A stretch of 52,692 nt of DNA from assembly GCA_026418675.1 (NCBI GenBank), contig JAOAAX010000004.1, forward strand, positions 6,604 through 59,295, read 5' to 3'. The position numbers were made by a program, and so were the translations under genes. Positions 17,202 to 26,433 of this stretch are shown here, in pieces. Origin of the DNA: Chthoniobacterales bacterium. Its GTDB lineage: Bacteria; Verrucomicrobiota; Verrucomicrobiia; Chthoniobacterales; DYNR01. How positions within the stretch are numbered: the stretch's first letter is position 1; each line of letters begins with the position of its first letter. The notes below the pieces were generated by a model, which saw only the letters and a program-made list of their open reading frames with translations, searched no databases and was not told the origin of the DNA.

Positions 17202-18430
17202 TAGAAACCAAGAATTTCTGCGGCTTGTTGGACGTCTTTGTCTCCTCTGCCAGATAGGTTAGCAATAACCAATGAGTTTTGAGGCAAATTTTTTGCATTT
17301 TTAATGATCCAAGCGACTGCATGAGCTGACTCCAGAGCGGGGATTATGCCTTCGAGTTTTGAGAGAAGATGAAAAGCTTCGAGGGCCTCATCGTCAGTTA
17401 CGTAATCGTAGTGAGTTTTCCCAAGGTCGCGGAGAAAGCTGTGTTCTGGGCCAATAGCTGCATAGTCTAGCCCTGCGGATACGGAATGGGTCAGTTGAAT
17501 TTGGCCATCGTCGTTTGCGAGTAACCAAGTTTTAGTTCCATGAAGGATACCGAGCTTTCCTCCTTGAAAGCGGGCAGCGTGAAAACCTGGGCTGATTTTT
17601 GTTCCGCCGGCTTCTACGCCAATGAGTTGGATCGAAGGGAATTTTAGGAATGGGTGGAAGAAGCCAATCGCATTACTCCCGCCGCCGACACATGCGACAA
17701 GGAAATCTGGTAGTCGCTTTTCCCGTTTTTTAATTTGTCGTAGTGTTTCGATGCCGATTATTCTGTGGAAATCACGGACAATCATTGGGTAAGGGTGGGC
17801 ACCTAATGCGGAACCAAGGATATAATGAGTTGTTCTGACATTTGTGACCCAATCACGCATTGCCTCATTAATAGCTTCCTTAAGGGTTGCTTGCCCGGCG
17901 GTAACTGGGATTACCTTTGCTCCGAGGAGGCGCATGCGGGAGACATTCAAAGCTTGCCGTTGCATGTCGGTTGCTCCCATGTAAATTACACACTCCATTC
18001 CAAAGCGAGCAGCGACAGTGGCAGTGGCAACGCCGTGTTGACCAGCTCCTGTTTCTGCAATAACTCGGTTTTTTCGCATTCTGCGAGCTAGAAGAATTTG
18101 GCCAAGTGCGTTATTAATTTTGTGTGCTCCAGTATGAAGGAGATCTTCACGTTTGAGGTAGATTTTTATATTGCCGAGAAATGAAGAGAGACGAGATGCA
18201 AAGTAAAGAGGGGTGGGTCTTCCTGCATACTCGCAGAGAAGAGAATTCAACTCAGATTTAAATTTTGGATCTGTTCTAGCTTTTCTGTATTCTTGTGTAA
18301 GTTCTTGAAGCACAGAGAAAAGTGTTTCTGGGACATAGGTTCCACCGTATGGTCCAAAGTGGCCTGTTTTGTCAGGTAAATGATATTTGAGTGATTTATT
18401 TTGATTAAAATATTTTAGGGAGTGAATCAT
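17201..18430 (-). CDS. trpB: Tryptophan synthase beta subunit
   Basis: PLP enzyme that joins indole and L-serine to make tryptophan. 409 residues. PLP-binding Lys104 lies in [29 protein letters not shown] and GPEHSF are intact. I start at ATG 18430, whose ATGA overlap with the mutY stop supports it; the upstream TTG at 18463 would only add 11 residues. It ends a minus-strand operon folB-trpC-mutY-trpB. trpA, which makes the alpha subunit, is not in the window, nor is trpF. Confidence 0.96.
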   Translation of the reverse strand: MIHSLKYFNQNKSLKYHLPDKTGHFGPYGGTYVPETLFSVLQELTQEYRKARTDPKFKSELNSLLCEYAGRPTPLYFASRLSSFLGNIKIYLKREDLLHTGAHKINNALGQILLARRMRKNRVIAETGAGQHGVATATVAARFGMECVIYMGATDMQRQALNVSRMRLLGAKVIPVTAGQATLKEAINEAMRDWVTNVRTTHYILGSALGAHPYPMIVRDFHRIIGIETLRQIKKREKRLPDFLVACVGGGSNAIGFFHPFLKFPSIQLIGVEAGGTKISPGFHAARFQGGKLGILHGTKTWLLANDDGQIQLTHSVSAGLDYAAIGPEHSFLRDLGKTHYDYVTDDEALEAFHLLSKLEGIIPALESAHAVAWIIKNAKNLPQNSLVIANLSGRGDKDVQQAAEILGF

Positions 18431-19437
18431 TGTAAGGACTGAGATAAAACGAAATTTTTGCAAATTTCGAGGGATTTGCGGTGGGGAGATGGTAAGGGGA
18501 TGTTTGATAAAAGTGAATAAGGAATAGGAGACAAGAATTTTGGAGGAGGGAAGTTGTGAGTTGGACGCAAGTAGATATTCATATTAACATGGAAGCGGGT
18601 TATTGAATAGCGGTGAGTTGCGACGGGTGTATCGGAAGGGGTTGGTTCCAGTGTTGGAAGGATCCACAATCCATTCCAGCGAGGGCCGTCTGATTTTTGG
18701 AGAAAAATGTGTTGTTTATTAAAGTAAATAGCTCTGTGTTCCAGGATTGTAATAATTTGTTTTCTTTTGGGTTTAACTGGTAGGCGAGAGGGGGTTTGAG
18801 CTTGGCAAATCACGGAGAGTGGACATGCTGAACATATCGGATTTTGGGGTAAACAGATTAAGGATCCCAAATCCATGAGTGCAGAGAACCAGATTCGAGG
18901 CGATGTGATGTTTGGAATAGAAGCCAAACCATAGTTATAAAGTATTTTTTTTGCAGAGGAAGGGTTAATAGACTGTTGAAAATTTAAAATTCTGGCAAAG
19001 ATACGAAGTAAATTTGCATCGAGGGGGACATCTGGAAGGTTAAAAGCAAAGACGCGAATAGCAGCGGCTGTATACTGGCCGATTCCGGGTAGTTGAATTA
19101 GCTGATCTTTTTCAGAGGGTAAACAGTTGGAGAAATTTGAGACAATAATTTTTGCAAGATTGTGTAAGGATTTGGCGCGATTGTAATAACCTAGTCCTTG
19201 CCAAAGGGATAGCACTTTTGTTTCTGGAGCAATGGCCAAGGAATTCCAGTCGGGGAATACATTTAACCACTGCAAGAAATAGGGAACAACTGCTTCAGCC
19301 CGTGTTTGTTGGAGCATGAACTCTGAAACAGTTACGGAGTAGGGGCTAAAATTTTCTCTCCAGGGAAATTTTCTGTTGTTAACTTGAAACCAGTTTATCA
19401 AATTTTGTGTTGCTATGGGATGCTGGAAATCAATCAA
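18427..19437 (-). CDS. mutY: A/G-specific adenine DNA glycosylase
   Basis: Removes adenine mispaired with 8-oxoguanine. 336 residues. The catalytic Glu is in [17 protein letters not shown], the helix-hairpin-helix is [12 protein letters not shown], and catalytic Asp is in VPLDANLLR. The iron-sulfur cluster ligands are complete (C-x6-C-x2-C-x5-C in [17 protein letters not shown]). The C-terminal Nudix-like recognition domain is recognisable as [10 protein letters not shown], though the end is shortened and proline-rich. It overlaps trpC (start) and trpB (end) by 4 bases each, so a DNA-repair gene is translated inside an amino-acid and folate operon. Confidence 0.94.
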   Translation of the reverse strand: MIDFQHPIATQNLINWFQVNNRKFPWRENFSPYSVTVSEFMLQQTRAEAVVPYFLQWLNVFPDWNSLAIAPETKVLSLWQGLGYYNRAKSLHNLAKIIVSNFSNCLPSEKDQLIQLPGIGQYTAAAIRVFAFNLPDVPLDANLLRIFARILNFQQSINPSSAKKILYNYGLASIPNITSPRIWFSALMDLGSLICLPQNPICSACPLSVICQAQTPSRLPVKPKRKQIITILEHRAIYFNKQHIFLQKSDGPRWNGLWILPTLEPTPSDTPVATHRYSITRFHVNMNIYLRPTHNFPPPKFLSPIPYSLLSNIPLPSPHRKSLEICKNFVLSQSLQ

Positions 19438-20267
19438 GGATTTGAAAATTGTAGGTTTTGTAATTCTCTTGCAAATTCATCGACTGCGACTTGAATACCT
19501 CTGGGATCACGGAGGAAGGAAGTTCCGACAAGTAAGGCATTAAATCGAGATACGACTAATTTCAAGTTTTGAGTGGATATGCCACTCTCTGCTACCTTAA
19601 TAGAAGATTGAGGGAGTTTTTCAACAAGTTCAAATGCATCGAGGTGGATGCTGAAATCTTTTTCGGAGAAGGAATCTGGACCGGAAAAACCATGATTGGA
19701 ACGGAAGCGACGGCTATTAATTCCGATTATAGTTGCATCGGATGGTAATGATTTTATTTCCGATTCTTCATGAATTTCAAATAATGCTTGCATGTTATAC
19801 TCACGAGCAAGATTGAAGAAGCCTCTCAGACGGGATTGATCAAGCACAGAAGCCATTAAGAGGATACAATCTGCACCGAAAGCTCTAGCTTCGAGTATTT
19901 GGTATTCGGAAATAATGAAATCTTTTCTGAGCAAGGGCTTGCGTTGAGAAATTCTTGCGTTTAGAAGGTCTTCAACGCAACCGCCGAAATAATAAGAATT
20001 TGTTAGTATTGAAATAGCATGCACTTGAGGATGATTAGCATAGACTTGGAGTGCATTAGCGACATTTTGAGGGAGCATTGGGCCAACACTGGGAGATTTT
20101 TGCTTTATTTCCGCGATGAGGGAAGTGTATTGGGATTTGGAGAGGAAGGGACGTGTTGGGGGAGCATCCTTGAGCATGGAACGGATTTCTCGGAGGGGCC
20201 TTTTTGCTTTTTTAGAAGATAATTCGTCCTTGACAGATGATAAAATTGCCTCCAACTGAGAGATCAT
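19434..20267 (-). CDS. trpC: Indole-3-glycerol phosphate synthase
   Basis: Closes the indole ring in tryptophan synthesis. A 277-residue TIM barrel. Signature SPSVGPM, the phosphate/catalytic block KPLLRKDFIISEYQILEA, and the ESGI segment (KVAESGISTQNL) are present. The usual IGVNNRDL segment is IGINSRRFRSN here, followed by an unusual insertion of about 15 residues (NHGFSGPDSFSEKD) that replaces the short loop normally seen. Located between folB and mutY with 4-base overlaps on both sides. Confidence 0.93.
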   Translation of the reverse strand: MISQLEAILSSVKDELSSKKAKRPLREIRSMLKDAPPTRPFLSKSQYTSLIAEIKQKSPSVGPMLPQNVANALQVYANHPQVHAISILTNSYYFGGCVEDLLNARISQRKPLLRKDFIISEYQILEARAFGADCILLMASVLDQSRLRGFFNLAREYNMQALFEIHEESEIKSLPSDATIIGINSRRFRSNHGFSGPDSFSEKDFSIHLDAFELVEKLPQSSIKVAESGISTQNLKLVVSRFNALLVGTSFLRDPRGIQVAVDEFARELQNLQFSNP

Positions 20268-20644
20268 TTAACGGAAGGAGTTGGATTTGAAATAGTAACC
20301 TCAGCAGCTACAAAATCAGCATTTGGTAAAATAAATTTTCTTACTCTAACCGTAACTTTGTTTACGAGGAAATTATCGAAAATATGTTTAGCACATTCCC
20401 AAGCGAGTGTTTCAATAAGGTTTCGTGGTCGTTGGGAAGCCAGTGTTGTTATTTGTAGAGCTATTTGTGAATAGTCAATTGTTTTTTCTATTGAATCGTC
20501 AATCGAAACGAAGCTATTGCTTGGAAAAATTTCGACATCAATTAAAAGGCGCTGAGGGGAAGAGCGTTCTTCGCTTGGGACACCAATACGAGACAATATC
20601 TCTAATGAATGAATGATTATTTTTTCGCAAACCTGAATCTGCAC
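20264..20644 (-). CDS. folB: Dihydroneopterin aldolase
   Basis: Cleaves dihydroneopterin in folate synthesis. 126 residues. Motifs IGVPSEERSSPQRLLIDVEI, TIDYSQI, LIETLAWECAKHI and VRVRKFILPNADFVAAEV are those of the family; the Glu and Lys of the catalytic site are present. First gene of the folB-trpC-mutY-trpB operon; its stop overlaps the trpC start by 4 bases. It begins right after the polysaccharide export gene (20650), with a gap of 5 bases, so it may be transcribed from the same exopolysaccharide transcript. Confidence 0.9.
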   Translation of the reverse strand: MQIQVCEKIIIHSLEILSRIGVPSEERSSPQRLLIDVEIFPSNSFVSIDDSIEKTIDYSQIALQITTLASQRPRNLIETLAWECAKHIFDNFLVNKVTVRVRKFILPNADFVAAEVTISNPTPSVK

Positions 20645-20649
20645 TTAAA

Positions 20650-21204
20650 TTACCAGAAGCTTCTTGGGACGTATATAACATCCCCTGGCTGAACCTTTGG
20701 ATCTTTGCTGGGGTCTTTCCTGATTTCACGAATATCGTAAATTTGTTTTTCTCCGCCTCTACTGAGTTGAACTCTTCGATCAGAGAATTCGCTTAAACCG
20801 CCTGCGGCATTGATGGCTGCAAGGAGTGTCATATCTTCTGTATAGGGGACTCGTTGGGGCTGCTTTACTTCGCCATCAACATTAACAAAACGTTCGCCCA
20901 ACTGTTGGTTAATGATAATGGTTGGACGTGTGTAAATTTGCTCAGAACGGTAACGATTTTCAATAGCTGATTGGAGTTCGTGCAAAACAAGGCCGGCGGC
21001 GCGGACTTTACCAATGTGTGGAAGATTGATAAATCCTTCTGGGTCAATAGTATAAACAGCAGAGACGGCTTGAATTTCTTCCGGGGGGACACCTCCTATG
21101 CGGAGTTCGATTTTGTCACCCGGACGAAAACGGGCACTTTGTGCTAATGACAAAGTAAAAGAAGCTAAGAGGGAAATTATAGAGAGAACAAAGACTCTGT
21201 TCAT
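20650..21204 (-). CDS. Polysaccharide export protein (Wza/SLBB type)
   Basis: A 184-residue periplasmic/outer-membrane protein for exopolysaccharide export. A signal peptide (1-22, ending SLAQ) precedes a poly-export domain (FRPGDKIELRIGGVPPEE, YTIDPEGFINLPHIGKV) and an SLBB domain (about residues 100-140: FVNVDGEVKQPQRVPY, LLAAINAAGGLSEFSDRR, VQPGDVIYVPRSFW at the C-terminus). It lacks the long C-terminal barrel helix of Wza, and there is no lipobox cysteine, so the protein may be periplasmic. I start at ATG 21204; ATG 21225 is in frame but lies inside the kinase gene. It follows the autokinase gene by 4 bases. Confidence 0.9.
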   Translation of the reverse strand: MNRVFVLSIISLLASFTLSLAQSARFRPGDKIELRIGGVPPEEIQAVSAVYTIDPEGFINLPHIGKVRAAGLVLHELQSAIENRYRSEQIYTRPTIIINQQLGERFVNVDGEVKQPQRVPYTEDMTLLAAINAAGGLSEFSDRRVQLSRGGEKQIYDIREIRKDPSKDPKVQPGDVIYVPRSFW

Positions 21205-21208
21205 ATTA

Positions 21209-23410
21209 TCAATACTCAAAATCATTTACTTGAGATTTGGATCTGGAAACAAGTTCAGGATGGGTTTGTTGGGAAGAGATTGTTGATGATCTAGCAGGTG
21301 AAGGTTTACTTGTGGTAGAACCACGACCTGGCTTGCTATAGTATTTATAGTAATTGGTGTAGTATTCATAGGTTTGGTCATGGCGAATATCAACGTTATT
21401 TAGGACAACACCAAGGATGGTGCCCCCGACATTAAGGATTGCATTTTTAACTCTGACAAGCATGGAACGGGGGAAACGACGATGTTGAACGACGATAATG
21501 GTTAAATCTGCTAATGAAGAAAGGACAGAAGCGTCACTTACGCCAAGAATTGGAGGGGAATCGATAAAAATTACGTCGAATCGTTTTTTTACTTCTGATA
21601 GTAGAGCATCCATACTTTGACTGCTTAAGAGAGCAACTACATCGGATGGCTGATGACCACTTGCCATAATGTAAAGATTGTCATGGACGTTACTATGTTT
21701 AATTACCTCTTCTAAAGGACGGTCTTCATTAAGATAATCAGCAAGACCGACATCGTTTTCTATATTAAAGATCTTATGTTGTGCGGGCCTGCGAAGGTCG
21801 CCATCAATAATGAGAGTATTATAACCTCCTTGGGCGAAGGTAAAAGCTAAGTTTGCAATTGTTGTTGACTTTCCTTCACCAGCGCCACCACTGACAATTG
21901 TAAAGACGTTTGCATCAGGATTTTTTCGGTTAAATTCTACATTTGTTCTTAAAATTCTATATGCTTCGGAATCAACATCTAACCCGCGAGTTTTGGGTAA
22001 AAGTTTCATGTTGCGTGGAATGACCGCTAAAACAGGCAGGCCCAATTCATTTTCGACTTCTTCCAGGGTTTTAACACTTGTATCAAGATACTCCATGAAG
22101 AAAGCTGTGCCTATCCCAAGCATGAGACCAAGAAGGATACCGAGGGACATGTTAAGAAGGACTCGTGGACGTGCAGGATAGGGTGACGGTTCTGCTTGTT
22201 CCCAGACAATAGCGGGACTTTGTGGCATAGTTAGTTGCATGCGTTCAGAGCTTAACCTTTCTTCAGCAGCTTCGAGAAGTTGAAGGGCTTGAATATAAGC
22301 AGCTTTAGCTTCGATATATTCAACAGTTGCGGATTTATTTCCTTGATGTTCAGCTTTTGCAGCTTGTAGTTCGTTTTCTAATCCGCGCAATGATTCCTCT
22401 GCGATTTTGAGCTGGCTTGCGAGCGTGTTGCGCAAAGCAGAAAGTTGCATATCAATCTGGCGTTGTATTTCTGCTCTTGCCCCACGGAGGGAACGAATAG
22501 TAGGATGATTGGGTCCGAGGCCAGCATTAAGGAGGCGAGCTTCTTCCGCTTGAACTTCCTGCATTTGAGGGAAAAGCTTCAAGAGTGTTGGGTCATCAAT
22601 TTGAAGAGTAGCCAAGCTTCTCAGGATGTCTTGGTCGCTTAAAGTTGTGAGTTGCTGATAACGGGAGCGAAGTGAAGCAACCCGCAGCCGCTCCTGAGTA
22701 ACAGTTTCTTCAATGGAGAGATAGACTTGATTAGCGGGTTGCTGAGCGGAGACAATTTGGTCGGGGTTGAGGTCAATGATACCATATTTTTCGCGGATAG
22801 CGGCAGCACGATCGCGTAAACGTTGAACCTCAGCACGTTGTTTTTCGACTTCCGCTTGAAGATTAACAAGGCTCCGATTGACCCACTCTTCGACTTGTTG
22901 AATTCGGACTTTTCTGTATTGGTCTGCAATGGCATTGGCAATATTTGCTGCTAATTCTGGACTTGTGCTAAAAACAGTAATTTGAATAAGGTCAGTGTTA
23001 CGCAAGTCCCTGACTTGCATTTTATAACGTAGATAATTATAAGCTTCAGAAATGTTAGAAACTCCCTCACCTGCCCACTTTTCGACTAAATTTAGTTGTT
23101 GGATAACGGGATAAAGGACTTCCTTGGTTTGAATGATTTCAAATTGAGTGGTGAGGAAACGAGGATCTCCACGTTGGGGCCCAAAACTTGGGCTCATATC
23201 CTGACCTCGGGAGAAAATTCGCATTAGAAAGTCGCCCTGGCGTATTTCAACTTTTGCGGTGGAAGCATATTCCTTGGGAGTTAAATAAGTAACAATAGCT
23301 GCTGTAAGAACTACAGTAATGAATACGAGGACAATAAATGGCCATCGTATACGTAATATACGGACGTAGTCTAAGAAGTGGAGGGTTGTTTCTGAATTGG
23401 GGTTTTGCAT
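21209..23410 (-). CDS. Tyrosine autokinase / chain-length protein (Wzc-like BY-kinase)
   Basis: A 733-residue inner-membrane protein that combines chain-length control with an ATP-driven tyrosine kinase. Wzz-type N-terminal part with membrane helices at about 24-42 and 418-440 surrounding a long coiled-coil periplasmic region (about 180-395). The kinase domain holds Walker A SGGAGEGKST (507-516), the Walker A' aspartates in LIIDGDLRRP (532-541) and Walker B VIFIDSPP. The C-terminal tyrosine cluster TYEYYTNYYKYY (680-691) is the autophosphorylation region. It should work with the downstream Wza-like protein. No glycosyltransferase or Wzx/Wzy gene is adjacent, so synthesis of the polymer must be encoded elsewhere. 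Confidence 0.93.
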   Translation of the reverse strand: MQNPNSETTLHFLDYVRILRIRWPFIVLVFITVVLTAAIVTYLTPKEYASTAKVEIRQGDFLMRIFSRGQDMSPSFGPQRGDPRFLTTQFEIIQTKEVLYPVIQQLNLVEKWAGEGVSNISEAYNYLRYKMQVRDLRNTDLIQITVFSTSPELAANIANAIADQYRKVRIQQVEEWVNRSLVNLQAEVEKQRAEVQRLRDRAAAIREKYGIIDLNPDQIVSAQQPANQVYLSIEETVTQERLRVASLRSRYQQLTTLSDQDILRSLATLQIDDPTLLKLFPQMQEVQAEEARLLNAGLGPNHPTIRSLRGARAEIQRQIDMQLSALRNTLASQLKIAEESLRGLENELQAAKAEHQGNKSATVEYIEAKAAYIQALQLLEAAEERLSSERMQLTMPQSPAIVWEQAEPSPYPARPRVLLNMSLGILLGLMLGIGTAFFMEYLDTSVKTLEEVENELGLPVLAVIPRNMKLLPKTRGLDVDSEAYRILRTNVEFNRKNPDANVFTIVSGGAGEGKSTTIANLAFTFAQGGYNTLIIDGDLRRPAQHKIFNIENDVGLADYLNEDRPLEEVIKHSNVHDNLYIMASGHQPSDVVALLSSQSMDALLSEVKKRFDVIFIDSPPILGVSDASVLSSLADLTIIVVQHRRFPRSMLVRVKNAILNVGGTILGVVLNNVDIRHDQTYEYYTNYYKYYSKPGRGSTTSKPSPARSSTISSQQTHPELVSRSKSQVNDFEY

Positions 23411-23460
23411 TTCTAATTGAATTTAATTATTTGCGAAGGGAAATCAAGGCAGATTTGGGA

Positions 23461-23499
23461 AAAAACTTAAAAAGATCGGGGAGCCGTAGCTCCCCGATC
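23461..23499 (-). terminator. Rho-independent terminator of the outer-membrane barrel gene
   Basis: A perfect 11-base-pair stem (23474-23484 with 23489-23499), a 4-base loop (cgta), followed on the minus strand by a T-rich run (TTTTTAAGTTTTTT, 23460-23473). It lies downstream of the gene at 23527 and upstream of the autokinase gene, separating the two transcripts. Confidence 0.88.
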
Positions 23500-23526
23500 A
23501 TAAGAACTGATCCAAGAAAAGTATAA

Positions 23527-24753
23527 TTAGAACTTTGATGTTAAGCCAACAAACACGATGTCTCGAGTGTATTGGCCATCTGGATTTTCTGGAGAAAGGA
23601 CACCGGTGAAACGATAACCGGTGTTGAAACTTAAGAAGCGGTTTAATTCAAACTCTAAACCAGCAGTAAGCTCAAGAATATTTTCGAAGTAAGAATCTAT
23701 CACATCTCCTTGATCATAATAATTTACACCATAGAAAACGCCACCTGAGGCGACTAGTTTTTTGGTTATTCCATGGGTTATGCCGAGACCAGTGCGCAAA
23801 GATTGACGTTGAGTGACGTTTTGTAAACCTGAGGCTTCAGTGCCATAACGCAGCGTGAAACTGAGTTTAGAAACTTCGCCATAATTGTAAGCAAAAGCGG
23901 TTTCGCCATAAGGGCCAAAGTAATATGTTTGGCCATCGACAGGATTTTGAAGGATATTAAATTGGGCACCGACACGTGCATTCCAAGTCATGCGTGGGTT
24001 GAAGATATGGTTAAAACCGACTAAGGCATATTGATCGAGTGAGTTGAGGTCGGCTTTAAAGTAAGTGGTTGGACTAATTCTGTATTCGACAACGGCTGTT
24101 GTAGTGGGTTTTACGAGGAAATTAAACGACTGCGAGACTGTTTGTTGGATGCGGCCAAGGTTGTCATTAAGACTTTCCTCGACGTAAAAAATGGGACTAA
24201 ATGTATAACTTGTAATAGTAGAGAAACGAGGCAACCACTGAACAAGCATACCTAAAGTTGTTGCGGATGCAAAATAATCTCCTTGTTGACTGATATTAGT
24301 TCCCGGAACAAGGACGTTAGGTTGGGAATAGTAGCCTGTTTCAGTGTTAAATGAAAAAGAGACTCTTTCCGTAGCGAGATAAATTGCATTTAAGCTTAAG
24401 AGACCATTCAAACGGGCTTGGTTATCAATACTATCAGAGTTATAGAGGGTCAAGCCGCCGCCGAGGTCTAATGATAGTTTTAGGCGTGGGCTGCCAAATT
24501 CATACTTAATACCTGCTCCGAACTCTGTATAAAAGGCTTCTTGGCGATTGAAGCGAGTTGTATTAACATTATCGTCGAAACCTTCCCGCACGCTGATATT
24601 AACTTTAAACGGGCGACGAGCAAAATTGCTTAAAGGTGACAGGTTTCCACCCCCAGATGGCATTTCTGCAGAGGATGATTGGGAGAAGGCTGTTGGCGTT
24701 ATTAATGCTAAGAGAGCTGAAACTATTAAAAGATTGGGATATCTGATTTTCAT
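23527..24753 (-). CDS. Putative outer-membrane beta-barrel protein
   Basis: A 408-residue protein with a signal peptide (1-24, ending TAFS). The rest alternates polar and hydrophobic residues in amphipathic strands with many aromatic positions (YFASATTLGMLVQWL, AFAYNYGEVSKLSFTLRYG) and ends in Phe (VFVGLTSKF), the C-terminal signature of outer-membrane barrels. The early segment FKVNISVREGFDDNVNTT looks like the outer-membrane barrel family often found in exopolysaccharide or PEP-CTERM clusters (BBP2-like). Location near the polysaccharide genes suits a role in export or surface anchoring, but this is contextual. It has its own terminator. Confidence 0.78.
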   Translation of the reverse strand: MKIRYPNLLIVSALLALITPTAFSQSSSAEMPSGGGNLSPLSNFARRPFKVNISVREGFDDNVNTTRFNRQEAFYTEFGAGIKYEFGSPRLKLSLDLGGGLTLYNSDSIDNQARLNGLLSLNAIYLATERVSFSFNTETGYYSQPNVLVPGTNISQQGDYFASATTLGMLVQWLPRFSTITSYTFSPIFYVEESLNDNLGRIQQTVSQSFNFLVKPTTTAVVEYRISPTTYFKADLNSLDQYALVGFNHIFNPRMTWNARVGAQFNILQNPVDGQTYYFGPYGETAFAYNYGEVSKLSFTLRYGTEASGLQNVTQRQSLRTGLGITHGITKKLVASGGVFYGVNYYDQGDVIDSYFENILELTAGLEFELNRFLSFNTGYRFTGVLSPENPDGQYTRDIVFVGLTSKF

Positions 24754-24857
24754 ATTTTTAACTTATTCGGAGTAAATAATAATTTTAGACTTCGTAAGAA
24801 AGCAACAAAAAAAAATGGCTAGACATAATTTTTAATCGAGTTAAGGCTAAACAAAAG

Positions 24858-24931
24858 GGAGCCTTAGCTCAATCGGTTAGAGCGCTGCCCTGTCACGGCA
24901 GAGGTTGCGGGTTCGAGCCCCGTAGGCTCCG
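24858..24931 (+). tRNA. tRNA-Asp (anticodon GTC)
   Basis: Complete cloverleaf: acceptor GGAGCCT / AGGCTCC, D-arm with GGTT, anticodon stem CTGCC/GGCAG with loop ctgtcac, and T-arm GGTTCGAGCCC region. Discriminator base G at 24931. CCA is not encoded. Followed after 21 bases by tRNA-Leu. Confidence 0.95.
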
Positions 24932-24952
24932 CGTGAATTAAATAAATAATTT

Positions 24953-25034
24953 GCTCGCGTGGCGGAATTGGCAGACGCGCACGCCTCAGGAGCGTGTGGG
25001 GAAACCCTTGGAGGTTCGAATCCTCTCGCGAGCA
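24953..25034 (+). tRNA. tRNA-Leu (anticodon CAG)
   Basis: Class II tRNA with a long variable arm (TGGGGAAACCCTT). Acceptor GCTCGCG / CGCGAGC, D-arm with GGCAGAC, anticodon stem CACGC/GCGTG with loop ctcagga, T-arm GGTTCGAATCC. Discriminator A at 25034; CCA is not encoded. Converges on the DUF2851 gene 22 bases away. Confidence 0.95.
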
Positions 25035-25056
25035 AAAAGAAAAAATACCTAATTTT

Positions 25057-26415
25057 CTAATTTGTAATATCTTGCGGAAGAAGCTTCCCCAATTCAAGAG
25101 GTGGGGTTTTGTTTCTTAAATCGTTGGCTAGTTCTAAAAGGCCCTGTTGAAAGCAGGCATTATGTAGTTGCTTATCTAAAATATTGGGACAGAGCCATTC
25201 TTTTGTTGATTTAATTTTTTGAGGTAAAGATGGAGTGGAGATTAAAGAAAGCTCTGAGGTGATGGAAGTTGGGTCGGCTCCTAAGCAAATGCGGCAGGGA
25301 TAGAAAATATTTACCAAAAGATCAATACATCTATTTTTACCAATTAAAGCGGACTGTTTAGGAGAGAAAGCGGATGAAAAGCTCCAATGATGAGACCAGA
25401 AAGGGTGGTATAGGTCTGTTAGTAAAGATATAAAGAGGTCTTTTTTATTTGATTCGATTGCATGCCAGAGGGGGGGCAAAATTTGACGGATAGCTGCGAG
25501 TGCAGCGACTCTTCTGTGAGGGTGATTTTGTGGGCGTGTGCTGCTGAATTTCCAATAATCGGTGGTCAGGGTTAGCTTGCAAAATTCGTCACGAAGTTTC
25601 CACCAATAGCTCCAAAGAGAGGAAAGGTAGTTTTCGGATGAAGTTCTAATTGTGATATTGTTATCTAAAAAGCCGGCTAATCCAAAAAGAATAGCTTCTA
25701 ACTCACGATGGCTAGCTGAAATGTGTAAAGTTTTTTGAGCTAGAAGTAACATAGGAAGGGAGTTCCTCTTATAGCCGAGCCCCTCTGCTAGGCATTGATA
25801 AAGGGCGTTTAAGTGGCCATGGAGTGCAGAACGGAGGGAAAATTTTTTTGCTTTTTTAAGCAGTCGGTAGAGAGCTGCGAATTTGATAATTTCAATAGCT
25901 TCAACTGGATTTTGGAGCGGTGAAGGATTTGATGTTGGAAAGGGAGGGGGATTGTGTTGTGGATCAAGGGGTAATTGGATTTGCGGAACGTGACGGTTTG
26001 AGAGGGTTCTAGCAAAAAATTTGGGACCTTGGTGGATGAAGTAGAAATGGAGAATTACGTTTTCAAAGTCTGGATTAATGTGGTGTTGGTGGGACTCCCA
26101 TGCCTTGGATTCGATATCAATTTCTATGTCTCCGAAAGTGGGGGGATGAGAATTAAAAGAAACGATCGCATTATGAAAATCTGGCCCTGCTTCTCGGTTC
26201 CAAAAGCCTGGGGAAAAAATTTTTACGTTTTTTCCGCAATCAGTTTTCCAGGTATTACCAAATTCACCTGCGAAAAATTTTGCTTGAATTTCGTGTTCTT
26301 TTAGCTTGGGGTAAGAAGGGGAAGGCTCATGGATTGTGAGAGGGGAACTGATTACGTGGTCAAACTTTTCTTGTATGAGGAGGAAGTCGGGATGGATAGA
26401 GTTTGGCAGATCCAC
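25057..26415 (-). CDS. DUF2851 family protein
   Basis: A 452-residue protein with the DUF2851 features: WKTDCGKNVKIFSPGFWNREAGPDFHNAIV, then GDIEIDIESKAWESHQH near residues 95-110 and VILHFYF shortly after. The same layout, a nuclease-like PDFxxA-(x)n-GDIE core, suggests a fold related to restriction endonucleases, but no activity is established for the family. Other than DUF2851 features I see no domain. It follows the FAH-family gene by 18 bases on the same strand, so they are probably cotranscribed. Confidence 0.78.
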   Translation of the reverse strand: MDLPNSIHPDFLLIQEKFDHVISSPLTIHEPSPSYPKLKEHEIQAKFFAGEFGNTWKTDCGKNVKIFSPGFWNREAGPDFHNAIVSFNSHPPTFGDIEIDIESKAWESHQHHINPDFENVILHFYFIHQGPKFFARTLSNRHVPQIQLPLDPQHNPPPFPTSNPSPLQNPVEAIEIIKFAALYRLLKKAKKFSLRSALHGHLNALYQCLAEGLGYKRNSLPMLLLAQKTLHISASHRELEAILFGLAGFLDNNITIRTSSENYLSSLWSYWWKLRDEFCKLTLTTDYWKFSSTRPQNHPHRRVAALAAIRQILPPLWHAIESNKKDLFISLLTDLYHPFWSHHWSFSSAFSPKQSALIGKNRCIDLLVNIFYPCRICLGADPTSITSELSLISTPSLPQKIKSTKEWLCPNILDKQLHNACFQQGLLELANDLRNKTPPLELGKLLPQDITN

Positions 26416-26433
26416 GAAGAGTGTAGGGATGAG

